A stretch of DNA of 64,000 nt, taken from positions 124,001 through 188,000 of the forward strand of contig NZ_JAVFVU010000001.1 of NCBI RefSeq assembly GCF_030929615.1, in the 5' to 3' direction. The translations under genes and the position numbers were made by a program. Below are positions 34,991 through 44,700 of this stretch, in pieces. Below the pieces are notes generated by a model. The model ran no database searches. It saw nothing but the letters and a program-made list of their open reading frames with translations, and was not told the origin of the DNA. Each line of letters opens with the position of its first letter. The first letter of the stretch is position 1. This stretch comes from Dyadobacter sp. LHD-138 (GTDB lineage: Bacteria > Bacteroidota > Bacteroidia > Cytophagales > Spirosomataceae).

Positions 34991-37900
34991 ATGAGTGCCC
35001 CCCCTTCTCATCTTCCTGACCATACCTGTACGCGCATCCTTGTCTTACTCATTGCATTCCTGTCGCTATCCCGTATGGGGTTTGCCTGGCAAAGTGAACA
35101 CCGGTTTAAGCAGCTCGGCATTGACCACGGCTTGTCGCAAAACATGGTCAATACCATATTTCAGGATCACAGAGGGTACATGTGGTTTGGAACAAAGGAC
35201 GGCCTGAATCGCTATGATGGATATTCGTTCAAAATATATAAGACCAATCCCCACGATCCTACGGCCATCAGCGACAATTACATTACCTGTATTTATGAGG
35301 ACGACCTCAAAAATTTGTGGGTAGGAACCATGTTCGGTGGACTGAATTTGTATGAAGAAGAAACAGATGTCTTCGTAAAGATAGACCCGGGAAGCAGGGC
35401 GCCCGGGAACACATTTGTCAGCTCTATTACGGGTAATAGCAAGCTGGGGTTGTGGGTATCCTTTCTGAATGGCGATATTGTCGGATTTCAGCCGGGCCAC
35501 GTAAATGATAAAACCAAACTTTCCATACAGCGTTTTGTAACGGATAAAGAAGAATTGCTGCCCATACCAAGACATATTTTGCTTGCCGGCAATGGATTAC
35601 TTTGGATCAATTCGAACCGGGGCATAATCCAATATGACATAATCAAAAAACGCAAAGATGAATCCTTAAGAGACTATCCCACCTATGTGGTTTCTTACCG
35701 CAATGGCAAGCCCGGAACCAAAGTACGAAATGATGATTTTTCGCCTTTTAAGAACGATATAGGGGAGATATCACAGGATGATAAGGGTGGAATTTGGATG
35801 ACTTCATCGCTGGGTCTTTATCAATTCAATATTTCTCAGAAGACATTTATCTTATACCAGTTAGCCCCAAATGCCACTGCTGTTCTTCCAGTGGTCAATC
35901 GTCACAACGAACGCGAGATATGGGTGAGCACACACAACAATGGACTAGCGATTTTTCGTGTGCAGGATAAAAGTGTTCAGTTTTATCCATATAAAGGCAT
36001 AAATGGATTGGGTATGCCGGATGGGCGAATTATTTCGATGCGTTCAGGTCGAGACGGGACAGTCTGGATGGGGAGTAGCGGCCTGGGGATTATTAGTTAT
36101 TCTCCCAATCTTTCATTGTTCCAAAATGGCATTTTAGCCCATCCAAATCATGAATCGTTACCCTCAAAAAGCGTTTACGCCTTATATGCCGACATAGGTT
36201 CACCGGGTACAGCAGGAAGTTTAATGCTGAGTACATTTTCTTTTTTTGCTCACATGAACTTACCTGTTGCGGGACCTTCCTTTCCGGCAGTAAATTATGA
36301 ACTTACGGTCCGGTGCATTGCTAAAGATCAACAAGGATATATATGGATGGGGGGTATGTATGGTCTTTTACGCTTTGACCCTCATACAGGAAAGCGTGAG
36401 CTCTTCGCCAATGCCAGCAGGAATGTGATTATGAGCATATCGATTGATAAGCATCAGAATATATGGTATAGTACCTCCTTCGCATTGGTTTGCCTAAATC
36501 CTGTATCACGGGTTCAGCGTAAATATGTTTTTCTTTCTGAAATAGATAGCAGGGCTCAAGACATATTGTATTCGACGATACATCCCGATGAGGACCAGAC
36601 ACTCTGGGTTGGAACGACAAATGGTTTGTTTCATTTTGATCCAAAACAGGAAAAGTTCATCAGCGTATTTCGCAACAATCCGGCAGACAAACGTACGCTG
36701 GGATCCAATGAAATCAAGTGCATTTTATCCGATCCTGTCACGCCCGACAAGGTTCTTTGGATTGGCACGCCGGTGGGACTCAACCGGTTCGACAAACAAA
36801 CCAAATCGTTCACACATTTCACAACCAAAGATGGTTTACCGAACAATACCGTTTACGGCATACTGCCCGACCAGGCCGGAAACCTGTGGCTGAGTACCAA
36901 TAAAGGTCTTAGTAAATTCAATCCAGTTACCCGGGAGTTTATTAATTTCGATATAGGAAACAGGCTTCAAAGCAATGAATTCAATACGGGCGCTTATTTC
37001 AAAAGTGACGATGGAGAACTGTTTTTCGGCGGGATCAACGGGTATAACCGGTTTTATCCTGAGAATATCCGCATACCGCAAAACAATATCCCGATCGTCG
37101 TATCTGACATACGACTACTCGGTGAGCAAGAGGGGAAATTTTCTGATTTGTCCCCGAGCCGTGTCAATGCATTGCCCCATCATGCCAATAACATCAGCAT
37201 CACACTTGCATCTCTGGATTACACCGCCTCCACAAAGATTCGTTACGCCTACCGCATTGCCAACGAGGATACTGCCTGGATTCAACTGGGAAATAATCGC
37301 AACGTCACCCTCACCAACCTAAGCCCTGGTAAATATATATTCCAGGCCAAAGGAACAGACTCTTTCGGAAGGTGGAGCACCCAAAGTGCCGAAGTTGTAT
37401 TTGAAATCTCGCCGCCCTGGTGGAATTCCCTGCTCGCCCGGATATGTTATGTTATGATCTTCCTAGGCAGTATGGCTTATCTCTGGTCACGATACAGGAA
37501 TCGCATCATCCTGAAACATCAGATGGAGAATGAAAGGAGGCAAGCCGCGACTGTTATGGAGCTGGACAAAATGAAGTCTCACTTTCTTGCCAACATTACG
37601 CATGAGTTCAGAACACCGCTCACGCTCATCAACGGGCATCTGGAACTGCTGAGAGCATCCGAAATGAGTGACCAGTCCCAGCACCGTTACAAAGAAATAG
37701 AACATAACAGCGCCCATTTGCTCAGGCTGATCAACCAGTTGATGGATTTATCGAAACTCGAAAGCGGTAAATATGAATTGCAGCCCTCAAGCCACCTTAT
37801 CGTCAACGACGTAAAGGCCATTGTACTGGCATTCCACTCCTATGCCGAGCGTAAAAAGCTGGAATTATCTTTGAAAATTGCCCCCGAAACAGCGGACTAC

Positions 37901-39118
37901 CTGGCAGATAACCCATTGGTCTATGACAGCCAGGCCCTCACGACCATCCTCAACAATCTACTGTCAAATGCCTGTAAGTTTACGGATGAAAAAGGCGGGA
38001 TCGCCATCGAACTGGACTATGACCGCGACGGCAAACAAATCCAGATACAGATTTCAGATACGGGGCCTGGCATTCCGGAAGAAGATATTCCAAAAATATT
38101 TGACCGCTTTTTTCAAAGTAACCATACCTTGCATCGGAGCAGCGAGGGCTCCGGGATAGGGCTTTCACTGGTAAAGGAACTGGCCTTGCTCCATGGCGGG
38201 TCGGCAGAAGCCATTCATGGAGCCGGAGCGACGTTTAGGATTATTCTTAAGGCGGGTCGGTCCGAAGGCGGTATCGTCAATACTATCATACTAGGTAACG
38301 AAAAACGGGTATCGGATGACCCTATCAGGAAGATAGACCAGTCGGGAGATGAACTTCCATTGATACTTATTGTGGAAGACCACCCGGAACTCAGAAAATT
38401 TATCCGTGAATGCCTGGGGAATACCTATCAGTATGCCGAGGCATTCAACGGTTCGGAAGGCATCAAAATGGCCAGTGAACTGATCCCGGATCTGATCCTC
38501 TCCGATCTGATGATGCCCCAAATGGATGGACTACAATTGTGCCGCTTGCTAAAAACAACCGAAGCCACCTCGCATATTCCGGTGGTGATGCTCACGGCAA
38601 AAGCGGACCTGCACGACAGACTGATAGGTCTGGAAACCGGGGCCGACGATTACATCGCCAAACCTTTTTCCGCCCGGGAATTGCAGATCCGGGTGCATAA
38701 CCTAATAGATAATCGAAAACTCCTGCACGAAAGATACAGCAGGCGGGATCTTGCAGATCCGGAAGAAATGTCAATCCAGCCAATGGAAAGGGTATTCATT
38801 CAAAAAGCAATCGAGGTCATCGACGAAAATCTGACGAATTCTCAATTTGGTGTGGAGGTTTTAGCCGGATCGCTCCATCTCAGCCCTTCACAACTGAACC
38901 GAAAATTAAAAGCACTCACAGGCCAATCCGCGTTGGTGCTCATGCGTGACTATCGCATGCAAAAAGCGCTCGAGCTACTCCGTTGCGAAGCCGACACGAT
39001 TTCGGAGGTAGCCTTTCGGGTTGGGTTTGAAGACCCCGGTTATTTCACTAAAGTATTTAAAAAGCATTTCGGCTTTTTACCCTCCGAAAAGGACCGTATC
39101 CTGACTTATAAAGTGTAG
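34991..39118 (+). CDS. Hybrid two-component system sensor/regulator (HTCS)
   Basis: A 1375-residue one-protein signalling system. In order: signal/membrane start (ILVLLIAFLSLSRMGFAW); two periplasmic seven-bladed-type propellers with repeats such as GYMWFGTKDGLNRYDGYSF, LWVGTMFGGLNLY, IWMGGMYGLLRFDP and LWIGTPVGLNRFDK (about 35-730); a Y_Y_Y domain (about 735-805); a membrane helix (ICYVMIFLGSMAYLW). Then HisKA with NITHEFRTPLTLINGHLELL (His near 870), HATPase (GPGIPEEDIPKIFDRFFQS), a receiver with Asp in LILSDLMMPQMDG (near 1171), and a C-terminal AraC HTH (VAFRVGFEDPGYFTKVFKKH). HTCS proteins usually sense glycan fragments and switch on polysaccharide loci. Here the neighbours are T9SS cargo genes. 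Confidence 0.96.
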   Translation: MSAPPSHLPDHTCTRILVLLIAFLSLSRMGFAWQSEHRFKQLGIDHGLSQNMVNTIFQDHRGYMWFGTKDGLNRYDGYSFKIYKTNPHDPTAISDNYITCIYEDDLKNLWVGTMFGGLNLYEEETDVFVKIDPGSRAPGNTFVSSITGNSKLGLWVSFLNGDIVGFQPGHVNDKTKLSIQRFVTDKEELLPIPRHILLAGNGLLWINSNRGIIQYDIIKKRKDESLRDYPTYVVSYRNGKPGTKVRNDDFSPFKNDIGEISQDDKGGIWMTSSLGLYQFNISQKTFILYQLAPNATAVLPVVNRHNEREIWVSTHNNGLAIFRVQDKSVQFYPYKGINGLGMPDGRIISMRSGRDGTVWMGSSGLGIISYSPNLSLFQNGILAHPNHESLPSKSVYALYADIGSPGTAGSLMLSTFSFFAHMNLPVAGPSFPAVNYELTVRCIAKDQQGYIWMGGMYGLLRFDPHTGKRELFANASRNVIMSISIDKHQNIWYSTSFALVCLNPVSRVQRKYVFLSEIDSRAQDILYSTIHPDEDQTLWVGTTNGLFHFDPKQEKFISVFRNNPADKRTLGSNEIKCILSDPVTPDKVLWIGTPVGLNRFDKQTKSFTHFTTKDGLPNNTVYGILPDQAGNLWLSTNKGLSKFNPVTREFINFDIGNRLQSNEFNTGAYFKSDDGELFFGGINGYNRFYPENIRIPQNNIPIVVSDIRLLGEQEGKFSDLSPSRVNALPHHANNISITLASLDYTASTKIRYAYRIANEDTAWIQLGNNRNVTLTNLSPGKYIFQAKGTDSFGRWSTQSAEVVFEISPPWWNSLLARICYVMIFLGSMAYLWSRYRNRIILKHQMENERRQAATVMELDKMKSHFLANITHEFRTPLTLINGHLELLRASEMSDQSQHRYKEIEHNSAHLLRLINQLMDLSKLESGKYELQPSSHLIVNDVKAIVLAFHSYAERKKLELSLKIAPETADYLADNPLVYDSQALTTILNNLLSNACKFTDEKGGIAIELDYDRDGKQIQIQISDTGPGIPEEDIPKIFDRFFQSNHTLHRSSEGSGIGLSLVKELALLHGGSAEAIHGAGATFRIILKAGRSEGGIVNTIILGNEKRVSDDPIRKIDQSGDELPLILIVEDHPELRKFIRECLGNTYQYAEAFNGSEGIKMASELIPDLILSDLMMPQMDGLQLCRLLKTTEATSHIPVVMLTAKADLHDRLIGLETGADDYIAKPFSARELQIRVHNLIDNRKLLHERYSRRDLADPEEMSIQPMERVFIQKAIEVIDENLTNSQFGVEVLAGSLHLSPSQLNRKLKALTGQSALVLMRDYRMQKALELLRCEADTISEVAFRVGFEDPGYFTKVFKKHFGFLPSEKDRILTYKV

Positions 39119-39198
39119 CCAACCCACGCTCCTGTTGCGCATGGCTGCCGGGAATCCATTGTAATAAAAAAAATCACTAATAATCAACCATATACACA

Positions 39199-39227
39199 AT
39201 CACGCATCCGACCGATGCGTGATTTTT
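39199..39227 (+). terminator. Intrinsic terminator after the HTCS gene
   Basis: ATCACGCATC (39199-39208) and GATGCGTGAT (39214-39223) form a perfect 10-bp stem with a 5-nt loop followed by TTTT. It ends the HTCS transcript before the next T9SS cargo gene. Confidence 0.85.
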
Positions 39228-39274
39228 CCCATTAAACGTCCGTTTTTTCCTATCCGGCATCTGGTACTGAGGAG

Positions 39275-39282
39275 TACATTTG
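39275..39282 (+). promoter_or_regulatory. Bacteroidota -7 element (TACATTTG)
   Basis: An exact TAnnTTTG match, 19 bp before the ATG at 39302 and after the HTCS terminator. No clear TTTG -33 box is seen. Confidence 0.5.
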
Positions 39283-39301
39283 TCTTTAATGTTACCTCTC
39301 T

Positions 39302-40279
39302 ATGAAACGATATCTTCTTATTTGCCAATTGGCATTGCTTTATCCCTTTAATGCTGACGCACAATTTACTGTTGGGTCAGAAAGTTTTTTTATTAAAGAG
39401 AATACGGATGTTTACCTAGACGGACTGACGTTAAAGCCGACGACCGCCTTAACCTTAACGAACAAAACCTTGACAATTTCGGGAACTCCGTTTCCGGGGT
39501 CTCCTCCGGGTATTGCCCGTGTTTACAACTTCAATGATGCCTTTAGCTTTGAGGGCAGACTAGGGCTTTTTTATCAGGCTTCCGACTTGAATGGCAACGT
39601 AGAAGCTACGCTACAGGTAGTGCACAAGGATGCCGTAGCTGTTGTAACTACCGGTAGTGTTGTCAATACGACGACGCATTACATCTATAACGATCTGGCC
39701 GGGCCGATGACCTTCAAATCGGCTACTGCGGCATTTCCGGGAGCGCTTCCGGTGACATTGATTGATTTTACCGCAAAAAAAGAAGGTGGAGTTGCCCAGC
39801 TGTCCTGGTCAACCTCTTATGAAACGAACAGCAATTTCTTTGAAATACAGCGTAGTAGGGATACGAAAAACTGGCTAACGCTGAATGAGATGCCAGCCTG
39901 GAGAGAAAGCCGGATGACGCGCGGCTATGACTATACGGACAATCATCCGGAAGCAGGGGCCAATTTTTACCGGTTAAAGATGGTCGATAAAGACGGAAGT
40001 TTTGCATTGAGTAAGATCCGGGATCTGACATTTACCAAGGGTATTGAAACAACGCTTTACCCCAATCCGGTTCTTGAAAAGCTAAAAATCAAGGTCGATG
40101 ACTGGCATGAAGTTGCCGGCGTTAAACTCTTTAACAATCAGGGAAAAACATTTTTTGAGTCTGCTAATGCGCTTTCGGCGCGGGAGATTGACATGAAAGA
40201 TTTTCCTTCAGGCATTTACATGGTGCAGGTTAAGCGCCTCAATGGCAGCGTACAGGTTATAAAGGTTATCAAACAATAA
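39302..40279 (+). CDS. Secreted protein with T9SS type A sorting domain
   Basis: A 325-residue protein. Signal peptide (MKRYLLICQLALLYPFNADA), then a unique beta-rich region (about 22-150: LTLTNKTLTISGTPFPGS). Next comes the module ALPVTLIDFTAKKEGGVAQL...SWSTSYETNSNFFEIQRS, also seen in the two other T9SS proteins nearby, and the sorting domain TLYPNPVLEKLKIKV to FPSGIYMVQVKRL. It follows the HTCS terminator with its own -7 element. The ligand or structural role is unknown. Confidence 0.9.
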   Translation: MKRYLLICQLALLYPFNADAQFTVGSESFFIKENTDVYLDGLTLKPTTALTLTNKTLTISGTPFPGSPPGIARVYNFNDAFSFEGRLGLFYQASDLNGNVEATLQVVHKDAVAVVTTGSVVNTTTHYIYNDLAGPMTFKSATAAFPGALPVTLIDFTAKKEGGVAQLSWSTSYETNSNFFEIQRSRDTKNWLTLNEMPAWRESRMTRGYDYTDNHPEAGANFYRLKMVDKDGSFALSKIRDLTFTKGIETTLYPNPVLEKLKIKVDDWHEVAGVKLFNNQGKTFFESANALSAREIDMKDFPSGIYMVQVKRLNGSVQVIKVIKQ

Positions 40280-40465
40280 TATTTTAGCCATTCAATATGA
40301 TGAAAAATAAATCTCTTACACATATAAAATGAGCAGGAGCAAACTTTTGCATTATTATTTAAAATAGATAACAATGTAAAATCAGTATACACCAACCACC
40401 TCAGGAGCAAATATATAACGCTACGATAATTTAACAACAACTACTTGATAAACCCTTTAATAATC

Positions 40466-41662
40466 ATGAAAATCAGATTTCTATTGTTTCTTTTTGCATC
40501 GATAAGCAGCCTGACAGTATCGATGGCTCAGGTGGGCATTGGTACAACAACTCCCCATGCAAGCTCTGATCTGGAGCTGGGCACGGCCAACAAGGCTCTT
40601 TTGCTCAATCGGGTAGCCAATACAGCGGCCGTAGCCAACCCGGTAAACGGGATGCTGATCTATGATATATCCGAAGAATGTGTAAAAGCCTACCAGGCAG
40701 GTGCATGGTCGGAATGTTTTGGTGCTGGTACTGGTGCCCTCACTTCACTTTCTTGTGCTTCGGCTACTTTATCGCAAACATTGGCTATTGGCGGCATTCC
40801 CTATTCGGGCACGCTTACTGTACCATACACGGGTGGCAACGGCCGTGCTTATGCGACACAGTCTTTTACCGTAAACGGGTTGACCGCTACCCTGCCGGCA
40901 GGCAATTTTAATGGAACCGGAACAGGCAGCCTGGTATACAACATAGCGGGTACACCGATCAGGGCGGGATCCACTTCCTTTGAGATCACGATGGGCGGCC
41001 GAAGCTGTTCTGGTGCCAACGCAAAAGTGCTTACGGTAGACCCAATCGCTTCGCTTGCTTGTGCTTCGGCTACTTTAACACCAGATCAAGGGGCTATCCA
41101 CGATTCTTATTCCGGCACGCTAACGCTACCGTACACAGGCGGCAACGGCGATGCTTATGCAGCACAATCTTTTACCGTAAACGGGTTGGCGGTTACCCTG
41201 CCGGCTGGCAACTTTAGTGGTACAGGGACAGGCAGCCTGGTATACAACATAGCTGGTATAATCGCGGGAACCACTTCCTTTGAGGTCACCATTGGTGGCC
41301 ATACCTGCACTGGTACTAACGCCAAAAGGCTTTTCGTAGGGTATCGGGTCCCTGATATTTCGATTAATTGTGCCTCTACTACTTTAGAACCAAATTCAGC
41401 CACTGCGGGCATGCCCTATTCGGGCACGCTTACTATATCATACACAGGAGGTTACCGTAGTGCTTATACAGCACAGACTTTTACCGTAAACGGGTTGACA
41501 GCTACCTTGCCTGCTGGTAACTTTAATCAGACAAGTGGTAACCTGGCCTACAGCATAGCAGGCACACCGATTAGCACGGGATCCACTACTTTTGAGATCG
41601 GCATTGGCGGTAGCAGCTGCACTGGAGCCAACGCCAAAAGTCTTATCGTCTTAAAACCTTGA
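40466..41662 (+). CDS. Secreted protein with three tandem ~102-aa repeats
   Basis: A 398-residue exported protein (signal MKIRFLLFLFASISSLTVSM, cleavage after AQ). The first 75 mature residues (VGIGTTTPHASSDLELG, NKALLLNRV, GMLIYDISEECV) match the N-terminal segment of many Bacteroidota surface/fibre proteins. Three repeats follow, each opening with CASATL or CASTTL and sharing PYTGGNG, YATQSFTVNGLTATLPAGNF and TSFEITMGG-type blocks. They begin at about 40748, 41054 and 41363. No T9SS sorting domain is present, so it may use another anchor or act with the giant adhesin 42 bp downstream. The start at 40466 is preferred to an upstream TTG. Confidence 0.85.
   Translation: MKIRFLLFLFASISSLTVSMAQVGIGTTTPHASSDLELGTANKALLLNRVANTAAVANPVNGMLIYDISEECVKAYQAGAWSECFGAGTGALTSLSCASATLSQTLAIGGIPYSGTLTVPYTGGNGRAYATQSFTVNGLTATLPAGNFNGTGTGSLVYNIAGTPIRAGSTSFEITMGGRSCSGANAKVLTVDPIASLACASATLTPDQGAIHDSYSGTLTLPYTGGNGDAYAAQSFTVNGLAVTLPAGNFSGTGTGSLVYNIAGIIAGTTSFEVTIGGHTCTGTNAKRLFVGYRVPDISINCASTTLEPNSATAGMPYSGTLTISYTGGYRSAYTAQTFTVNGLTATLPAGNFNQTSGNLAYSIAGTPISTGSTTFEIGIGGSSCTGANAKSLIVLKP
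40748..41659 (+). repeat. Three in-frame ~306-bp coding repeats
   Basis: Repeats begin near 40748, 41054 and 41363 (spacing 306 and 309 bp). Units 1 and 2 share long identical runs such as TCTTTTACCGTAAACGGGTT and GGCAGCCTGGTATACAACAT. The DNA-level identity points to recent duplication and a site for unit gain or loss. Confidence 0.8.
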
Positions 41663-41703
41663 ATTAAAGAAATGTTTTTCACTTCGAGCATCGGATTGGA
41701 GGC

Positions 41704-44700
41704 ATGCATTGCCCTTCGTGTTTCCCTCTTCTATCAGACCGTTATTCCGGTTTAATCCCGACCCTTATGTACAAGCTTTGCACCTTCGTTTATCTTTCAC
41801 GTCTCGTCAGATTGATTGCAGGATTACTGACTCCCGGCTTTAACAACCAAACAAGAGCAGGTCGGTCCACCGTCGGCACCTTGCTCCTGCAATCAAACAT
41901 GCTTCTGCTAGGTTTGCTTTTTTCAGTGAACGCCGAAGCACAGACTATCTTTTATGTAAAACCCGCTGCCAGTGGTATCGGAAACGGTTCGTCCTGGAAC
42001 GATGCCAGTGGAGACCTTCAGGCGATGATCAATCTGGCCACTTACGGCGACAGTATTTTTGTCGCCCGCGGTACCTACAAACCCAACCGAAAAGCCAATG
42101 CCATCACGGTGATTACCCCGAACGATCGGGATAACACTTTCTTACTTGTAGACGATGTCGGCATTTATGGAGGTTTCACAGGAACAGAAACCGCTACCAC
42201 TAAAAGAAATCTCAGTAACCCGGCTAATGCCAGTATTCTCAGCGGGGATTTTAGCGGGAACGACCAGACGATGTTGGTCAACGGTTTACCTGAACAGACA
42301 GGATTTGACGAAAACGCATATCATGTTGTAACGGCCATCGGTTTAAGCGGCGGTATTCTTGACGGCCTGACCATTACCGGCGGGCATGCAAACAACACGA
42401 ACCCGATTACTGTTAATGCGTTAGATGTTCATCGGAATAATGGAGGTGGATTTTCGAGCATAAAATCCAAAACTACCTTGAATAACTGTATTCTGGAAAA
42501 CAATCGGGCCAGTAATATGGGAGGCGGTATCTACAGCGACCACTCAACCATAGTTATCAATAACTCTTTTATCCGGCAAAACCTGGCAGATGAAGGAGGA
42601 GGGCTCAAACTTAGGAGCGGTAGTGGCTACCTGACGGGTACTACCGTCTCATCCAATAGGGTGGTGGGTGAAGGAGGTGGCGGCGGGGTTCAAGTGGACG
42701 AGGCAGTATTGTACTTTATCAAATCCTTTGCTATCGGCAATTATTCAAATAAGCTGTTCAAGGCTGGCGGACTTTCAGCTACATCAAAGGAGGATTCAAA
42801 ACTCCATCTGATTGGTTCCGTAATCGCAGGAAATCGTGGTAATGGAGTTCGTTCAGGTGATGGCGAGACCCTGATCATCAATTGTACACTTGCTGGCAAT
42901 ACTGGCAGTGCAATTGATCGGGTCGATGGTGAAAAAGGCAGTCTAAAAATCAGAAATTCTATACTTTGGGAAAACGACAAGGAAGTATATGGCAAGTATG
43001 ATATGTCTTATTGTGTGATTGATCGTGAGTACAGTGGGGTCGGTAATCTGCATGCCGCCCCCACATTTGTTAACGCCCCGAATCGCAGTACGGCGCCTTT
43101 CATCAATGGTGATTACAGGTTGCTCCCGTTTTGCAATCCGGCTATCAACTCAGGTGACACAACCGATATTTCCGGCCAGATCCCCGGTTCGGACATTGCC
43201 GGAAACCCCAGGTATCACATTCGCATCGACCGAGGTGCTTATGAATATACCGGAGTGGAAACCCAGGGACCAGCGGGCCGACGCTACTATGTAAAAACAG
43301 GTGGAACCGGCAATGGTTCCACCTGGAATAATGCCTTTGGAGACCTACAGGAGGCGATCAATGTTACCGCCTGTGGTGACACGATATTTGTAGCCAAAGG
43401 CACTTTCAGACCTAACCGAAAAGCCAATGCGCTCACCGTCGTTACGGCTGGCAACCGTGACAATGCTTTTGTATTGACAGCAGGTGTGAAAATATTTGGC
43501 GGATTCAACGGAACGGAAAACGCTGTATCCCAAAGAATACTCACCACTTCAGGTTACACCACATTGAGTGGTGATTTTAATGATAATGACGGTATTTCAG
43601 TAACAAGTCAGGGCGCGATCACTTACACGGGTAACGCCGAAAACGCCTATCATGTCGTGATTGCCGCAGGTGCCAGCGATGCGCTACTCGATGGTTTTAC
43701 AATCACAGGAGGCCGGGCCAACGGAGGGGATAATATCACCGTGAATGATCAGGTGGTCCATCGGAACATTGGAGCAGGCGTTGAAATAGAATCCGCCAGC
43801 CTTACCCTCCGGAATTGCACAGTGCAAAACAGCCATGCTTCCAATCTTGGTGGGGGCATTTATACTTATAGATCTTATCTGAATATTGAAAATAGCACGA
43901 TTCAACAAAACAAGGCTGACGATGGCGGTGGACTAACCCTGCGCGAGGGAATAACCTCTATTATCCAGAGCAACATTCGCATAAACCAGGCTGTTGAATC
44001 GGGAGGGGGAATTTGGGCTAGTGGCGATAAAATGACGCTAAGCAGTTCCCATATCCAAAATAACCTGGCCGCAAACGGTGGGGGCATCTATAACCGTAAC
44101 GAGGGCTCCACCAGCGTTATCAGCTCCGTTGTATCCGGAAACACCGCTACGAATAATGGTGGGGGGCTTAACAATGCCAATGATTCCCGATTACTGGTGA
44201 TCAACTCGCTGCTGTCGGGAAATAAAGCAGGCAATGGTGGCGGTGGCCTTTACAATGCCAATAGTGCCACCCTTTACAACTGTACAATCAGTGGAAATAA
44301 TGCGACCACCGGAGGAGGAATTTATCGCTCCGGTGGTTTGCAAACCATCCAAAATTGTATCATCTGGGATAATAGTGATGGAATTTCGGGCGCTGGAACC
44401 ACCTCCTTCAGTGTCGTTCAAGGTGGTGCAACCGGTATGTATATTGTCAATGAAGATCCGGGGTTTCTAACCTCGCCGGCTTTTTCGTCCGCCCCCTTTA
44501 CAAACGGCAATTATCGTTCGCAGAATTGCTGGGTGGAAAATGCGGGAGACACCACCGGTATTTCAAGAATGCTTCCGCTCACCGATCTGGCCGGTAATCC
44601 CCGGTTTTTAGATGCTATCGATATGGGTGCTTATGAGCGAAACGCCATACCGAACATCCGCCGTATTTATGTAAAATCAGGAAGTTCAGGCAGCGGATCA

